Positions 1-7,934 of a stretch of DNA of 64,000 bases are shown here, one piece after another; the first letter of the stretch is position 1, and each line of letters begins with the position of its first letter. Source of the DNA: Streptomyces aurantiogriseus. GTDB lineage: Bacteria; Actinomycetota; Actinomycetes; Streptomycetales; Streptomycetaceae. The notes below the pieces were generated by a model. That model was not told the DNA's origin, searched no databases, and was given only the letters and a program-made list of their open reading frames with translations. The position numbers and the translations under genes are program-made. The stretch is taken from contig NZ_BMSX01000022.1 of the NCBI RefSeq assembly GCF_014649375.1, forward strand, positions 62,001-126,000, given 5' to 3'.

Positions 1-1103
1 AGGTCGCGGCTGTCGACGACGCGCACGGCGTACCCGGCGGCGATGACGGCGGCCCCGAGGGCGAGGGTGACACGCGGACCGTGGGCCTCGGAGATACGGG
101 CGGCGAGCGGGGAGACGAGCAGCATGACGATGCCGCCGGGCAGCAGCACCAGGCCCGTCTGGACGATGGACAGTCCGAGCCCGTAACCGCTGGCCTCGGG
201 TGCCTGCACCAGTTGGGCCGTGACCAGCGAGTTGGCGTAGAACGCGAAACCGGTGAGAAGCCCGGCCACATGGATGAGGCCGACATGGGGACGTGCCGCC
301 AGCCGCAGGTCCACCAGGGGCTCGGCCGTGCGCAGTTGCTGCCGCCACCACAGGCCCAGCAGGACGACGGCGCCGACGGACAGGGCCCTGACCGGGGCAC
401 TGCCCCAGCCCCACTGGCCGCCCTGGGAGACGACGAGCAGCAGGCAGATCAGTCCGGCGGCCAGCCCCAGCGCACCCGTCACATCGAACCGTCCGGGGCG
501 GCGCACCGGTGACTCGGGCACCGCCCACCGGATCAGCGCGACACCGGCGGCGCCGAGGGCCGTGGTCACCCAGAACATCACGTGCCAGTTGGCGTACTGC
601 ACCACCAGCGCCGCGGCCGGCAGCCCCAGCGCGGCGCCGGTCCCGACGGTGGCACTCATCAGCGCCACCGCCGATCCGCGGCGCTGCGGCGGGAGTTCGT
701 CGCGCAGGATGCTGATCGACAGCGGGACGACGGAGGAGGCGGCGCCCTGGAGGGTGCGGGCCGCGATCAGCACACCGATGTCGGAGGTCAGGGCGCAGAT
801 CGCCGAGCCGACGGTCATCAGAGCGAACGAGAGGAACAGCACCCGCCGCTTGCCGTACATGTCCCCGGCGCGGCCGAGGACCGGGGTGAGGACGGCGCCG
901 GACAGCAGGGACGCCGTCACCGTCCAGGAGACCGCCCCGGGCGAGGCGCCGGTCAGGCGCGGCAGGTCGGGCAGCAGGGGGATGACGACGGTCTGCATGA
1001 CGGCCATGAGGGTGCCGCAGTACGCCAGGACCGGGATGGTGAGGCGTGCCCGCGGCCGGCCGGTGCCGGTGCTGGGGGCGAGTATCGGAGCAGGTGACGG
1101 CAT
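1..1103 (-). CDS. MFS drug-exporter-type transporter (3' end outside window)
   Basis: The protein begins MPSPAPILAP and has many hydrophobic segments typical of the major facilitator superfamily. A GDMYGKRRVLF segment (motif A-like loop 2-3, about residues 80-90) and a following RTLQGAASSVVPLS segment match the DHA2/14-TMS multidrug exporter group. About 367 residues are visible; the C-terminus lies to the left of the window. The ATG at 1103 is preceded by a CTGGAG ribosome site. It lies just downstream of, and on the same strand as, the FAD monooxygenase, separated by a hairpin. Proton-driven efflux of a small molecule is the family role; the substrate cannot be read from the sequence. Confidence 0.85.
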   Translation of the reverse strand, partial: MPSPAPILAPSTGTGRPRARLTIPVLAYCGTLMAVMQTVVIPLLPDLPRLTGASPGAVSWTVTASLLSGAVLTPVLGRAGDMYGKRRVLFLSFALMTVGSAICALTSDIGVLIAARTLQGAASSVVPLSISILRDELPPQRRGSAVALMSATVGTGAALGLPAAALVVQYANWHVMFWVTTALGAAGVALIRWAVPESPVRRPGRFDVTGALGLAAGLICLLLVVSQGGQWGWGSAPVRALSVGAVVLLGLWWRQQLRTAEPLVDLRLAARPHVGLIHVAGLLTGFAFYANSLVTAQLVQAPEASGYGLGLSIVQTGLVLLPGGIVMLLVSPLAARISEAHGPRVTLALGAAVIAAGYAVRVVDSRD

Positions 1104-1137
1104 GGGCACTCCAGCGGCCGGCGGGCAGAGAAAATGA

Positions 1138-1178
1138 GGGGAACGGCAATTCAACATAACGACGAACTGCCGTTCCCC
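1138..1178 (-). terminator. Hairpin between monooxygenase and MFS gene
   Basis: Perfect 11-bp arms (GGGGAACGGCA at 1138-1148 and TGCCGTTCCCC at 1168-1178) with a 19-base loop. Read on the minus strand it follows the monooxygenase stop and is followed by TCATTTTC, so a terminator or attenuator is the simplest reading. An operator for the MFS gene is the alternative, given the long loop. Confidence 0.5.
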
Positions 1179-1201
1179 CCACCGCAGGAGGTCCGTGCGG
1201 G

Positions 1202-2419
1202 TTACTTGCCCGAGGTCAGAGCCCGTGCGTGCGCCGTCCGCGCGAGCTTCGGGCCGAGCCAGCGCTTGAACCGGCGCAGCGCCTCCAGCTGCCCCGCGGC
1301 CCGGTCGAGCCGGTAGTACAGCTGGGGCGGGACGTAGGGCAGCAGAGGTGAGTGGCGCTGACCGAGGAGGGCGAACATCTGCTCCGGGGGCAGGTGGATG
1401 TAGCGGGTCAGGTTCTCGTACCACTGGGCGCTGTAGCGGGCGGCGCTCTGCAGGGAGAGCAGAGCCGACTTGCGTTCCCGCTCGTACCGCGCGAGTGCCT
1501 GGGGGAGGTCGGCGCACGTCCGCAGGGCGTCGGCCAGCGCGAAGGCGTCCTCCAGGGCGAGGGTGGTGCCGGCGCCGATGGAGTAGTGGGTGGTGTGGGC
1601 GGCGTCGCCGAGGAGGACGAGGTTGTCGCGGTACCAGGTGTGGTTGGTGAGGGTGCGGAAGGTCAGCCACGGGGCGCTGCCGTCGGAGGAGGCGCGCCCG
1701 ATCAGTTCATGGCCGTCGAGGATGTGGGCGAAGAGCTTCTCGAGGTGGGCCAGTCCGTCGGCCTCGCTCGCCCGGTCCAGGCCGAGTCCGGTCCAGGTCT
1801 CGGGGGGGCACTCGATGACGCAGGTGCTGCGCTCGGAGCTGAAGGGATAGCCGTAGCACCAGATCCAGCCGTGCTCGGTCTCCACGAAGGCGAAGGTGAA
1901 GGAGTCGAAGACCTTGGTGGTGCCGAGCCAGATGTACGGGTTGCGGCCCGCCGTCAGCTCGGCGCCGAAGTGTCCGGCATGGTGGGTGCGCAGGGCGCTG
2001 TGGACGCCGTCGGCCGCGACGAGGAGGTCTGCCTCCGGAGGATCCTCGGCCGTGATCTCGTGCTCGAACTCCAGCCGTACACCGAGGGCGCGGGCGCGGT
2101 CGGCGAGGATCTCCAGGAGCTTGTGGCGGCCGATGCCGTGGCCCTCGTCGCCGGGCTGACGGGTCGACATGTCCCGTACGTGCGCGATGCCTTGGTTCCA
2201 GCGGACGGAGTGCTTCTCGACGGCGCGGGCCGACTCTGGGTCGTGCGCGTGGAGTTTGTCGAGGAACCCTCGCCAGTAGGTGACGCCCCACCCGTAGGTC
2301 GAGCCCTCCGGGTTGCGCTCGTAGACGGTGATGTCGTGGGACGGGTCCTGCCGCTTGAGCAGGATGGAGAGATACAGGCCGGCGGGCCCGCCTCCGACGC
2401 AGGCGACCTTCACGCGCAC
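1202..2419 (-). CDS. FAD-dependent aromatic monooxygenase
   Basis: This 405-residue protein has the N-terminal dinucleotide-binding motif VACVGGGPAGLYLSILL (residues about 5-21), a charged E-R pair (VYERNPEG) at the end of the second strand, and the FAD-ribityl motif LVLLGDAAHT followed by GAGTTLALEDA near residue 275. This is the layout of group A flavoprotein hydroxylases such as p-hydroxybenzoate or anthraniloyl-CoA monooxygenases. The start is GTG at 2419, with AGGGG close upstream. The MFS exporter downstream could export a product, but that is inference. The substrate is unknown. Confidence 0.8.
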   Translation of the reverse strand: MRVKVACVGGGPAGLYLSILLKRQDPSHDITVYERNPEGSTYGWGVTYWRGFLDKLHAHDPESARAVEKHSVRWNQGIAHVRDMSTRQPGDEGHGIGRHKLLEILADRARALGVRLEFEHEITAEDPPEADLLVAADGVHSALRTHHAGHFGAELTAGRNPYIWLGTTKVFDSFTFAFVETEHGWIWCYGYPFSSERSTCVIECPPETWTGLGLDRASEADGLAHLEKLFAHILDGHELIGRASSDGSAPWLTFRTLTNHTWYRDNLVLLGDAAHTTHYSIGAGTTLALEDAFALADALRTCADLPQALARYERERKSALLSLQSAARYSAQWYENLTRYIHLPPEQMFALLGQRHSPLLPYVPPQLYYRLDRAAGQLEALRRFKRWLGPKLARTAHARALTSGK

Positions 2420-2767
2420 CCCTAGGTATTACGAAACGTGGTCAATTGATGACGCAGGGTAGCAGGCGGGGGCCGCGGTCGAGTCCGGCCCACACTCCCG
2501 ATTCCGTCACTTTCCGCACGTGAGCCACACCACCGGCCATACGGCGGGGCGCGAGAACCCGCCGAAAGGACCGCTCCCACGGGAAGGAATTCCCCCTTCC
2601 GGAGGATCCGGGATACCGCGAACAGCAAGATCATCTTTGTTCAAGATTGCACGACATGTAATTGATTGTCCGGATCGTAGCCAACCCGTCGTGCGGGATT
2701 TCTCCCGTTCTCCGGCCGGCCGATAGGCATGCGGGGTCCTCAGCCGAACGAACCCAGGAGGTCCCGT
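2420..2767. other. Intergenic region upstream of melC1
   Basis: About 350 bases between the divergent monooxygenase and tyrosinase genes. It is locally AT-richer (2625-2690) than its surroundings and holds the candidate mel promoter. A short inverted repeat GGAAGG/CCTTCC lies around 2583-2600. Small ORFs here lack ribosome sites and third-position bias, so I call none. Confidence 0.5.
2637..2664 (+). promoter_or_regulatory. Candidate melC promoter
   Basis: TTGTTC (2637-2642), a 16-base spacer, then TAATTG (2659-2664) in a locally AT-rich stretch about 100 bases before the melC1 start. It resembles a sigma-70-type promoter; there is no direct evidence for the transcription start. Confidence 0.35.
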
Positions 2768-3202
2768 ATGCCGGAACTCAGCCGTCGTCGTGCGCTCACC
2801 ACCGCGGCCGCCCTCACCGCGACCGCCGGCGCCCACACCGCCGTGGCACCCGCCACCCGGGCGAACGACCACCACACCCCCGGCTCTCCCGACTCGCCGG
2901 GCTCTCTCGCCTCTCCCGCCTCTCCAGCGTCTTTCGACGAGGTCTACAAGGGCCGCCGGATACAGGGCCGGCCGACGGCCGGCGGCGGTCATCACGGGGA
3001 CGGTCATCACGGGGGCGGGCACCACGGCGCCGGATACGCCGTGTTCGTCGACGGTGTGGAGCTGCACGTCATGCGCAACGCCGACGGCAGCTGGATCAGC
3101 GTGGTCAGCCACTACGACCCGGTGCCCACACCGCGGGCCGCCGCCCGTGCCGCGGTGGACGAGCTGCGGGGCGCCCGGCTCCTCCCCTTCCCCGCCAACT
3201 GA
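2768..3202 (+). CDS. melC1: Tyrosinase copper chaperone / secretion cofactor MelC1
   Basis: A 144-residue protein with a twin-arginine signal (LSRRRALTTAAALTATAG, residues about 4-21) and a histidine-rich run (HHGDGHHGGGHHG, about residues 75-87). The conserved YAVFVDGVELHVMRNADGSW segment follows. MelC1 delivers copper to apo-tyrosinase and carries it out through the Tat pathway, since the enzyme has no signal of its own. The ATG at 2768 has a strong AGGAGG site 7 bases upstream. The tyrosinase gene follows after 32 bases, so the two are one operon. Confidence 0.92.
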   Translation: MPELSRRRALTTAAALTATAGAHTAVAPATRANDHHTPGSPDSPGSLASPASPASFDEVYKGRRIQGRPTAGGGHHGDGHHGGGHHGAGYAVFVDGVELHVMRNADGSWISVVSHYDPVPTPRAAARAAVDELRGARLLPFPAN

Positions 3203-3234
3203 CCGCCCTGCACGCACACTTGGAGCATCCGCAC

Positions 3235-4059
3235 ATGACCGTCCGCAAGAACCAGGCGTCCCTCACCGCCGAAGAGAAGCGCCGCTTCGTCGCCGCCGTC
3301 CTCGAACTCAAGCGCAGCGGCCGTTACGACGCCTTCGTCACCACGCACAACGCCTTCATCCTCGGTGACACCGACAACGGCGAGCGCACCGGCCACCGTT
3401 CGCCGTCCTTCCTGCCCTGGCACCGCAGATTCCTGCTGGAGTTCGAGCGGGCCCTGCAGTCGGTGGACGCGTCGGTGGCGCTGCCGTACTGGGACTGGTC
3501 CGTGGACCGCTCGACGCGGGCCTCGCTGTGGGCGCCGGACTTCCTCGGCGGCACCGGGCGCAGCCTGGACGGGCGGGTGATGGACGGGGCGTTCGCCGCG
3601 TCCACCGGGAACTGGCCGATCAGTGTGCGGGTCGACGGGCGGACGTATCTGCGGCGGGCGCTGGGGGCAAGCGTCCGTGAGCTGCCCACGCGGGCCGAGG
3701 TGGACTCGGTGCTGGCGATGGCGACGTACGACATGGCGCCCTGGAACAGCGCCTCGGAGGGCTTCCGCAACCATCTGGAGGGGTGGCGGGGCGTGAATCT
3801 GCACAACCGGGTTCACGTCTGGGTCGGCGGCCAGATGGCCACCGGGGTCTCCCCCAACGACCCGGTGTTCTGGCTGCACCACGCCTACATCGACAAGCTG
3901 TGGGCCCAGTGGCAGCGGCGGCATCCGGGGTCCGCGTACGTCCCTGCCGCGGGGACACCGGACGTGGTCGACCTGAACGAGACCATGAAGCCCTGGAACG
4001 ACACCACCCCGGCCGACCTGCTCGACCACACCGCGCACTATGCCTTCGACACCGACTGA
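3235..4059 (+). CDS. melC2: Tyrosinase MelC2
   Basis: A 274-residue type-3 copper monophenol monooxygenase that makes melanin precursors from tyrosine. The CuA ligands are visible as His38 (VTTHNAF), His54 (GHRSP) and His63 (LPWHRRF). The CuB set appears as LHNRVHVWVGG and, about 22 residues later, VFWLHHAYIDKLW. These positions match those of well-studied Streptomyces tyrosinases. There is no signal peptide, so export depends on MelC1. Length is normal for the family. The start is the ATG at 3235, whose encoded MTVRKNQ is the usual N-terminus; an in-frame opening upstream is only read-through of the melC1 region. Confidence 0.96.
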   Translation: MTVRKNQASLTAEEKRRFVAAVLELKRSGRYDAFVTTHNAFILGDTDNGERTGHRSPSFLPWHRRFLLEFERALQSVDASVALPYWDWSVDRSTRASLWAPDFLGGTGRSLDGRVMDGAFAASTGNWPISVRVDGRTYLRRALGASVRELPTRAEVDSVLAMATYDMAPWNSASEGFRNHLEGWRGVNLHNRVHVWVGGQMATGVSPNDPVFWLHHAYIDKLWAQWQRRHPGSAYVPAAGTPDVVDLNETMKPWNDTTPADLLDHTAHYAFDTD

Positions 4060-4133
4060 CCGGTGCGCGGTTCGCCGCGCAGGTGGGGGGTACCCGAGCG
4101 GCGTACCCGATGAGAGCGAAGGAGGAGACGACC

Positions 4134-4586
4134 GTGACGAAGGTCGAGGAATCCATCGAGGTCAGTGTCCCCGTGCACACGGCCTACAACCAGTGGACGC
4201 AGTTCGAGACGTTCCCCGAGTTCATGAGCGGGGTGGAGCGCGTCGAACAGCGCACCGACACGCTCACGCACTGGGTGACGGACATAGCCGGACAGCACCG
4301 GGAGTTCGACGCGGAGATCACCGAGCAGATCCCGGACGAACGGGTCGCCTGGACGACGGTGGCCGGTGAGTCCCGTCAGGCGGGCGTGGTGACCTTCCAC
4401 CGTCTCGATGACGATCACACCAAGGTGATGCTCCAGCTGGACTACGAGCCGGAGGGCTTCGCCGAGACCGTCGGCGACAAGCTGGGGTTCGTCAAGCGAC
4501 AGACGAAGGGCGACCTCAAGCGCTTCAAGGAGTTCATCGAGGAGCGCGGCCACGAGACCGGCGGCTGGCGCGGCGCGGTCACCTGA
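4134..4586 (+). CDS. SRPBCC-family (cyclase/dehydrase-like) protein
   Basis: A 150-residue START/Bet v1-like protein. The N-terminus VTKVEESIEVSVPVHTAYNQW and the FETFPEFMSGVERVEQ segment are typical of the polyketide cyclase/dehydrase Pfam family, which binds hydrophobic ligands. The GTG at 4134 sits after GAAGGAGGAG with good spacing; an ATG at 4110 in the same frame has no ribosome site. It follows the tyrosinase by about 75 bases and could be co-transcribed. Its ligand and role are unknown. Confidence 0.8.
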   Translation: MTKVEESIEVSVPVHTAYNQWTQFETFPEFMSGVERVEQRTDTLTHWVTDIAGQHREFDAEITEQIPDERVAWTTVAGESRQAGVVTFHRLDDDHTKVMLQLDYEPEGFAETVGDKLGFVKRQTKGDLKRFKEFIEERGHETGGWRGAVT

Positions 4587-4601
4587 CCGACGCCGTCATG
4601 G

Positions 4602-5309
4602 TCACCCGGCCGCCGCCGTACGGCACTCCGGGTGGCCCCAGCCCTGATCGTTCTTGGCGATCGGCTCCCCGGCCGCATAGGAACGCCCGCACACGCAGCG
4701 GCCGGGGAACTTGGCCTTGATCGTGCGGGCCGAAGCACCGCCGGACCGTCGGGGCGCCTTGCCCCCGGCGGTCCGGCGACGTGCGCCGGAGGCCGGCGGG
4801 GTGTCGGGCGAGGGCGGCGGCTCGGGCGAGCCGAGGGCGCTGCCCGCGGGCTGCTGGACGCTCGCCGCCTGGCTGGCGGCCCGGTCCGCGAAGTCGTTGA
4901 GCCGGTCGCCGTCGACCTGGTGGGCCGGCACATAGCGGAAGTCGACCGAGCGGCCGTCGAGCAGCTCGTCGATGCGCACGACCAGCTCCTGGTTGGCGAC
5001 CGGCTTGCCGGCGGAGGTCTTCCAGCCGTTGCGCTTCCAGCCGGGCAGCCAGGTGGTGACCGCCTTCATGGCGTACTGCGAGTCCATGCGGATCTCGAGC
5101 GGCACGGCCGGGTCGGTCGCCGCCAACAGGCGCTCCAGCGCCGTGAGTTCGGCGACGTTGTTGGTGGTCCTGCCGAGCGGCCCCGCCTCCCAGCGGGCCG
5201 GCGCCTCACTGTCGTCGGAGATCACCCAGGCCCAGCCGGCCGGTCCCGGGTTTCCCTTCGAAGCCCCGTCGCACGCGGCCACCACACGTTCACGCATGCG
5301 CACGATCAT
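4602..5309 (-). CDS. rnhA: Ribonuclease HI with Cys-rich C-terminal extension
   Basis: The 235-residue protein has an RNase H fold over residues 8 to about 150: CDGASKGNPGPAGW (first Asp), TNNVAELTAL (Glu), RMDSQYAMKAV (Asp) and a final Asp in NDFADRAA. The usual catalytic DEDD set is therefore present, and the enzyme should cut RNA in RNA-DNA hybrids. After a proline/serine-rich linker (about 155-205) comes a tail CVCGRSYAAGEPIAKN...HPEC that could bind zinc. The extension is the notable point; other Streptomyces RNase HI-like proteins also carry tails. Monocistronic. Confidence 0.85.
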   Translation of the reverse strand: MIVRMRERVVAACDGASKGNPGPAGWAWVISDDSEAPARWEAGPLGRTTNNVAELTALERLLAATDPAVPLEIRMDSQYAMKAVTTWLPGWKRNGWKTSAGKPVANQELVVRIDELLDGRSVDFRYVPAHQVDGDRLNDFADRAASQAASVQQPAGSALGSPEPPPSPDTPPASGARRRTAGGKAPRRSGGASARTIKAKFPGRCVCGRSYAAGEPIAKNDQGWGHPECRTAAAG

Positions 5310-5340
5310 GCCATGGCCCGGCGGGGCGCTCGGCCACGGT

Positions 5341-6138
5341 CTAGGAGACGTCGGTGGTCCTCGGCAGCTCGCCCTCGGTGGTGGTGACGTCGATCACCGA
5401 GAAGTTCGCGCCCTGCGGGTCGGTGAGGGCGGCGAACCGGCCGAAGGGGGTGCCCATCGGCCCGAACTGCAGTCTTCCACCGAGCTTGGTCGCCTTGGCG
5501 ACGGCGTCGTCGCAGTCGGGGACGGTGAAGTAGACGTTGATGTACGGCGGGACCTCGGGCGGGAAGTCGTCCGTCATCTTCATCCGGCCCAGGACGGGGC
5601 GCTCGCCCAGGTCGTAGAGACGGAAGTCGATCGCCTCGTCCTCCATCTGCTTCTGCCGGTAGCCGAAGACGGCGGGGAAGAAGGCGTCCGCCTTCTGGGG
5701 CTCGCGGGTGAAGACCTCGGCCCAGGCGTAGGCGCCGGGGGTGCCCATCGTGTCGAAGCCCTCGTGGATGCCTGCCTGCCAGACGCCGAACACGGCACCG
5801 CTGGGTTCGCGGGCCAGGCACATGGTGCCGAAGTCGCCGATCTCCATCGGCCCCATCAGCACCTCACCGCCGTTCTCGCGGATCTTGGTGGCGGTGGTGG
5901 CGGCGTCCTCGGAGGCGAAGTAGAGGCACCACTGGGACTGGCCCTCCTGCCCCGGCATCGGAGGGACGACGGCGGCGACCGCCTTGCCGTCCGCGTAGGC
6001 CTGGGTGTAGTTGCCGTACTCCGACGACGCCTCGCCGAAGGTCCAGCCGAGGACGTCACCGTAGAAGGCCTTCGCCCCCTCGACGTCAGTGAACATCGCG
6101 TCGGCCCAACAAGGGGCTCCCTCAGGTTGCACGGCCAT
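5341..6138 (-). CDS. Two-domain VOC (glyoxalase/bleomycin resistance) protein
   Basis: A 265-residue protein made of two vicinal-oxygen-chelate repeats. The first begins PCWADAMFTDVEGAKAFYGDVLGW (about residues 10-33); the second begins YAWAEVFTREPQKADAFFPAVFGY (about 137-160). Each ends in a segment such as DPQGANFSVID. The family includes dioxygenases, glyoxalases and drug-binding proteins, and this one has no assigned substrate. The ATG at 6138 is preceded by GGGAGGG; the upstream in-frame extension lacks a ribosome site. Confidence 0.8.
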   Translation of the reverse strand: MAVQPEGAPCWADAMFTDVEGAKAFYGDVLGWTFGEASSEYGNYTQAYADGKAVAAVVPPMPGQEGQSQWCLYFASEDAATTATKIRENGGEVLMGPMEIGDFGTMCLAREPSGAVFGVWQAGIHEGFDTMGTPGAYAWAEVFTREPQKADAFFPAVFGYRQKQMEDEAIDFRLYDLGERPVLGRMKMTDDFPPEVPPYINVYFTVPDCDDAVAKATKLGGRLQFGPMGTPFGRFAALTDPQGANFSVIDVTTTEGELPRTTDVS

Positions 6139-6352
6139 GACGGCGGCCCTCCCGATGAGATGGATTGTCCGGTTCCTCACGCTAGTCACCCGCCCGTCGC
6201 CTCGCGCGCCGAACGCGTCCCTTCGTTACCGGGCCGGGCCGGGACGGGGATCCCGCATCGCGCGGAAGATCACGCCGGCGGTGGCCGACATCAGCTGATG
6301 CTCGATCAAATTCGGTGGACGCGCTGCCGGTTGACCCATTGGAATCAGCCTC

Positions 6353-7246
6353 ATGTGTGCTGTGAAGATGCGCCCGGACGAGGTCGATGTCGAGGTCCCC
6401 CTGGTGCGCCGGCTGGTCGCCGCGCAGTACCCGCAGTGGGCGTCGCTGCCCGTGGAGCGGCTGACCTCCTCCGGGACGGAGAACGCGATGTTCCGCCTGG
6501 GTGAGGACAAGGTGGTGCGGCTGCCCCGGCATCCCGGCGCGGTCGAGAGCGTGGCACACGAGCAGTACTGGCTGGCCCGGCTGGTGCCGAGGCTGTCGGT
6601 GGCCGCGCCGGTACCACTGGAGCGGGGCGAGCCCGGCGAGGGATTCCCCTGGCCGTGGTCCGTCTACCGGTGGCTGGACGGCCGTAACCCGGTCGCGGGT
6701 GCCGTGGAGAAGCCGGAGGCGCTGGCGGCGGACCTGGGGGCGTTCGTCGCCGAGCTGCGCCGGATCGACCCGCAGGACGGGCCGGCCAACGACCGGGGGG
6801 TGCCCCTGCGGGAGCGGGACGCCTTCACTCGCGACGCCATCGCGCAACTGGAGGGACGGATCGACACCGCCTCGGTCACCGCCCTGTGGGAGGAGGCCCT
6901 GCGCGTCCCGGACCGTACGGACCCACCGGTGTGGGCGCACAGCGATCTGTCACCCGGGAACGTGCTGGTCGAGGACGGTCGGCTCGCGGCGGTGATCGAC
7001 TTCGGTGGTGTGGGGGTGGGCGATCCGGCGGTCGACCTGATCGTGGCCTGGAACCTGCTGCCGGCGTCGGCCCGCGCCACCTTCCGGAAGGCGGTGGGCG
7101 CGGACGATGCCGAGTGGGCGCGCGGCCGGGGCTGGGCGCTGTCGATCTCGCTGATCCAGCTGCCGTACTACTGGGAGACCAATCCACCGCTGGCGGAGAA
7201 CTCCCGCCATGTGATCAGGGAGATCCTGACCGAGACCGGCCGGTGA
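6353..7246 (+). CDS. Aminoglycoside phosphotransferase-family (APH) kinase
   Basis: A 297-residue protein with the APH/choline-kinase fold. It shows the Brenner loop VWAHSDLSPGNVLVEDG (around residue 200) and the metal-binding VIDFGGVGVGDPAVDL. The N-lobe lysine lies in DKVVRLPRHP. Proteins of this type phosphorylate hydroxyl groups of small molecules, and some give antibiotic resistance, but the substrate here is unknown. The start is the first ATG, at 6353; further ATG/GTG codons follow within 15 bases. It is convergent with the PhnB-like gene to its right. Confidence 0.8.
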   Translation: MCAVKMRPDEVDVEVPLVRRLVAAQYPQWASLPVERLTSSGTENAMFRLGEDKVVRLPRHPGAVESVAHEQYWLARLVPRLSVAAPVPLERGEPGEGFPWPWSVYRWLDGRNPVAGAVEKPEALAADLGAFVAELRRIDPQDGPANDRGVPLRERDAFTRDAIAQLEGRIDTASVTALWEEALRVPDRTDPPVWAHSDLSPGNVLVEDGRLAAVIDFGGVGVGDPAVDLIVAWNLLPASARATFRKAVGADDAEWARGRGWALSISLIQLPYYWETNPPLAENSRHVIREILTETGR

Positions 7247-7298
7247 CGGACCGTGGCGGGTCGTGACTTGTCGTGACGGCCCCGGTGACGGGCCGCCC

Positions 7299-7336
7299 CT
7301 ACTCCCCTTCGTAGGCCCTACTCCCCTTCGTAGGCC
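7299..7336. repeat. Perfect 19-bp tandem duplication at a gene end
   Basis: The 19-mer CTACTCCCCTTCGTAGGCC occurs at 7299-7317 and again at 7318-7336. The right copy encodes the last residues (KAYEGE) and TAG stop of the PhnB-like gene on the minus strand. The left copy lies directly behind it and carries a second copy of the same stop. This is a recent-looking slippage duplication that leaves the protein unchanged. Confidence 0.9.
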
Positions 7337-7800
7337 TTCCGCAGTGCGGCGATGTCGAGCTTGCCCATGGAGAGCATGGCGCGGGTGGCGCGGGCGGCCT
7401 TCTCCTGGTCGGAGTCCGTGACCATGTCGATGAGCTCGGTGGGGACGACCTGCCAGGACACGCCGTACTTGTCCTTGAGCCAGCCACAGGGGCCGGGCCG
7501 GCCGCCGCCCTCGATGAGCTTGGTCCAGTAGTGGTCGACCTCCTCCTGGTCGGCGCAGCCGATCTGGAAGGAGATCGCCTCGTTGAACGTGAACTCCGGG
7601 CCGCCGTTCAGCGCGACGAACTTCTGGCCGTTCGCCGTGAACTCCACGGTGACGACCGTTCCGGCGGGGCCCGGTCCGGCCTCGGTGTAGCGGGTGATCG
7701 TCCCGACGCTGGAGTTCTTGAAGATCGAGACGTAGTGGTGGGCGGCTTCCTCGGCCTGGCCGTCGAACCAGAGACACGTGGTGAAACCGTCGGTGGTCAT
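7318..7800 (-). CDS. PhnB-like VOC-family protein
   Basis: A 160-residue protein of the PhnB / 3-demethylubiquinone-9 methyltransferase-like VOC family. It has the signature FTTCLWFDGQAEEAAHHYVSIF at its N-terminus and CGWLKDKYGVSWQVVP near residue 115. These proteins form glyoxalase-like dimers and few have known reactions. The ATG at 7800 is preceded by GGAGGTACTC; upstream in-frame codons are not needed. The C-terminal KAYEGE codons and stop are tandemly duplicated downstream. Confidence 0.82.
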   Translation of the reverse strand: MTTDGFTTCLWFDGQAEEAAHHYVSIFKNSSVGTITRYTEAGPGPAGTVVTVEFTANGQKFVALNGGPEFTFNEAISFQIGCADQEEVDHYWTKLIEGGGRPGPCGWLKDKYGVSWQVVPTELIDMVTDSDQEKAARATRAMLSMGKLDIAALRKAYEGE

Positions 7801-7934
7801 GAGTACCTCCTGGAGCGGGTACGGGGCGTGGAACGCGGTCATCAGTGTCGACCGGCGCGCGTCCCGGAACTCATCGCTCGGGCCGGGAAACAATCCGGAT
7901 GGCCGTGGCTCGGTGCCGAACTAGCATCCGGGAC

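Noticed and set aside
253..1137. 294-codon plus-strand frame at the left edge
   Set aside because: The minus strand reads as an MFS transporter with membrane helices and motif A; the plus product is Arg/Pro/Thr-rich noise.
2422..2634. 70-codon minus-strand frame in the mel upstream region
   Set aside because: No ribosome site, no codon bias, and it lies across the probable promoter.
3783..4133. Longer SRPBCC protein starting inside melC2
   Set aside because: The upstream part of the frame overlaps the tyrosinase gene antisense to its codon bias; the GTG at 4134 has the ribosome site.
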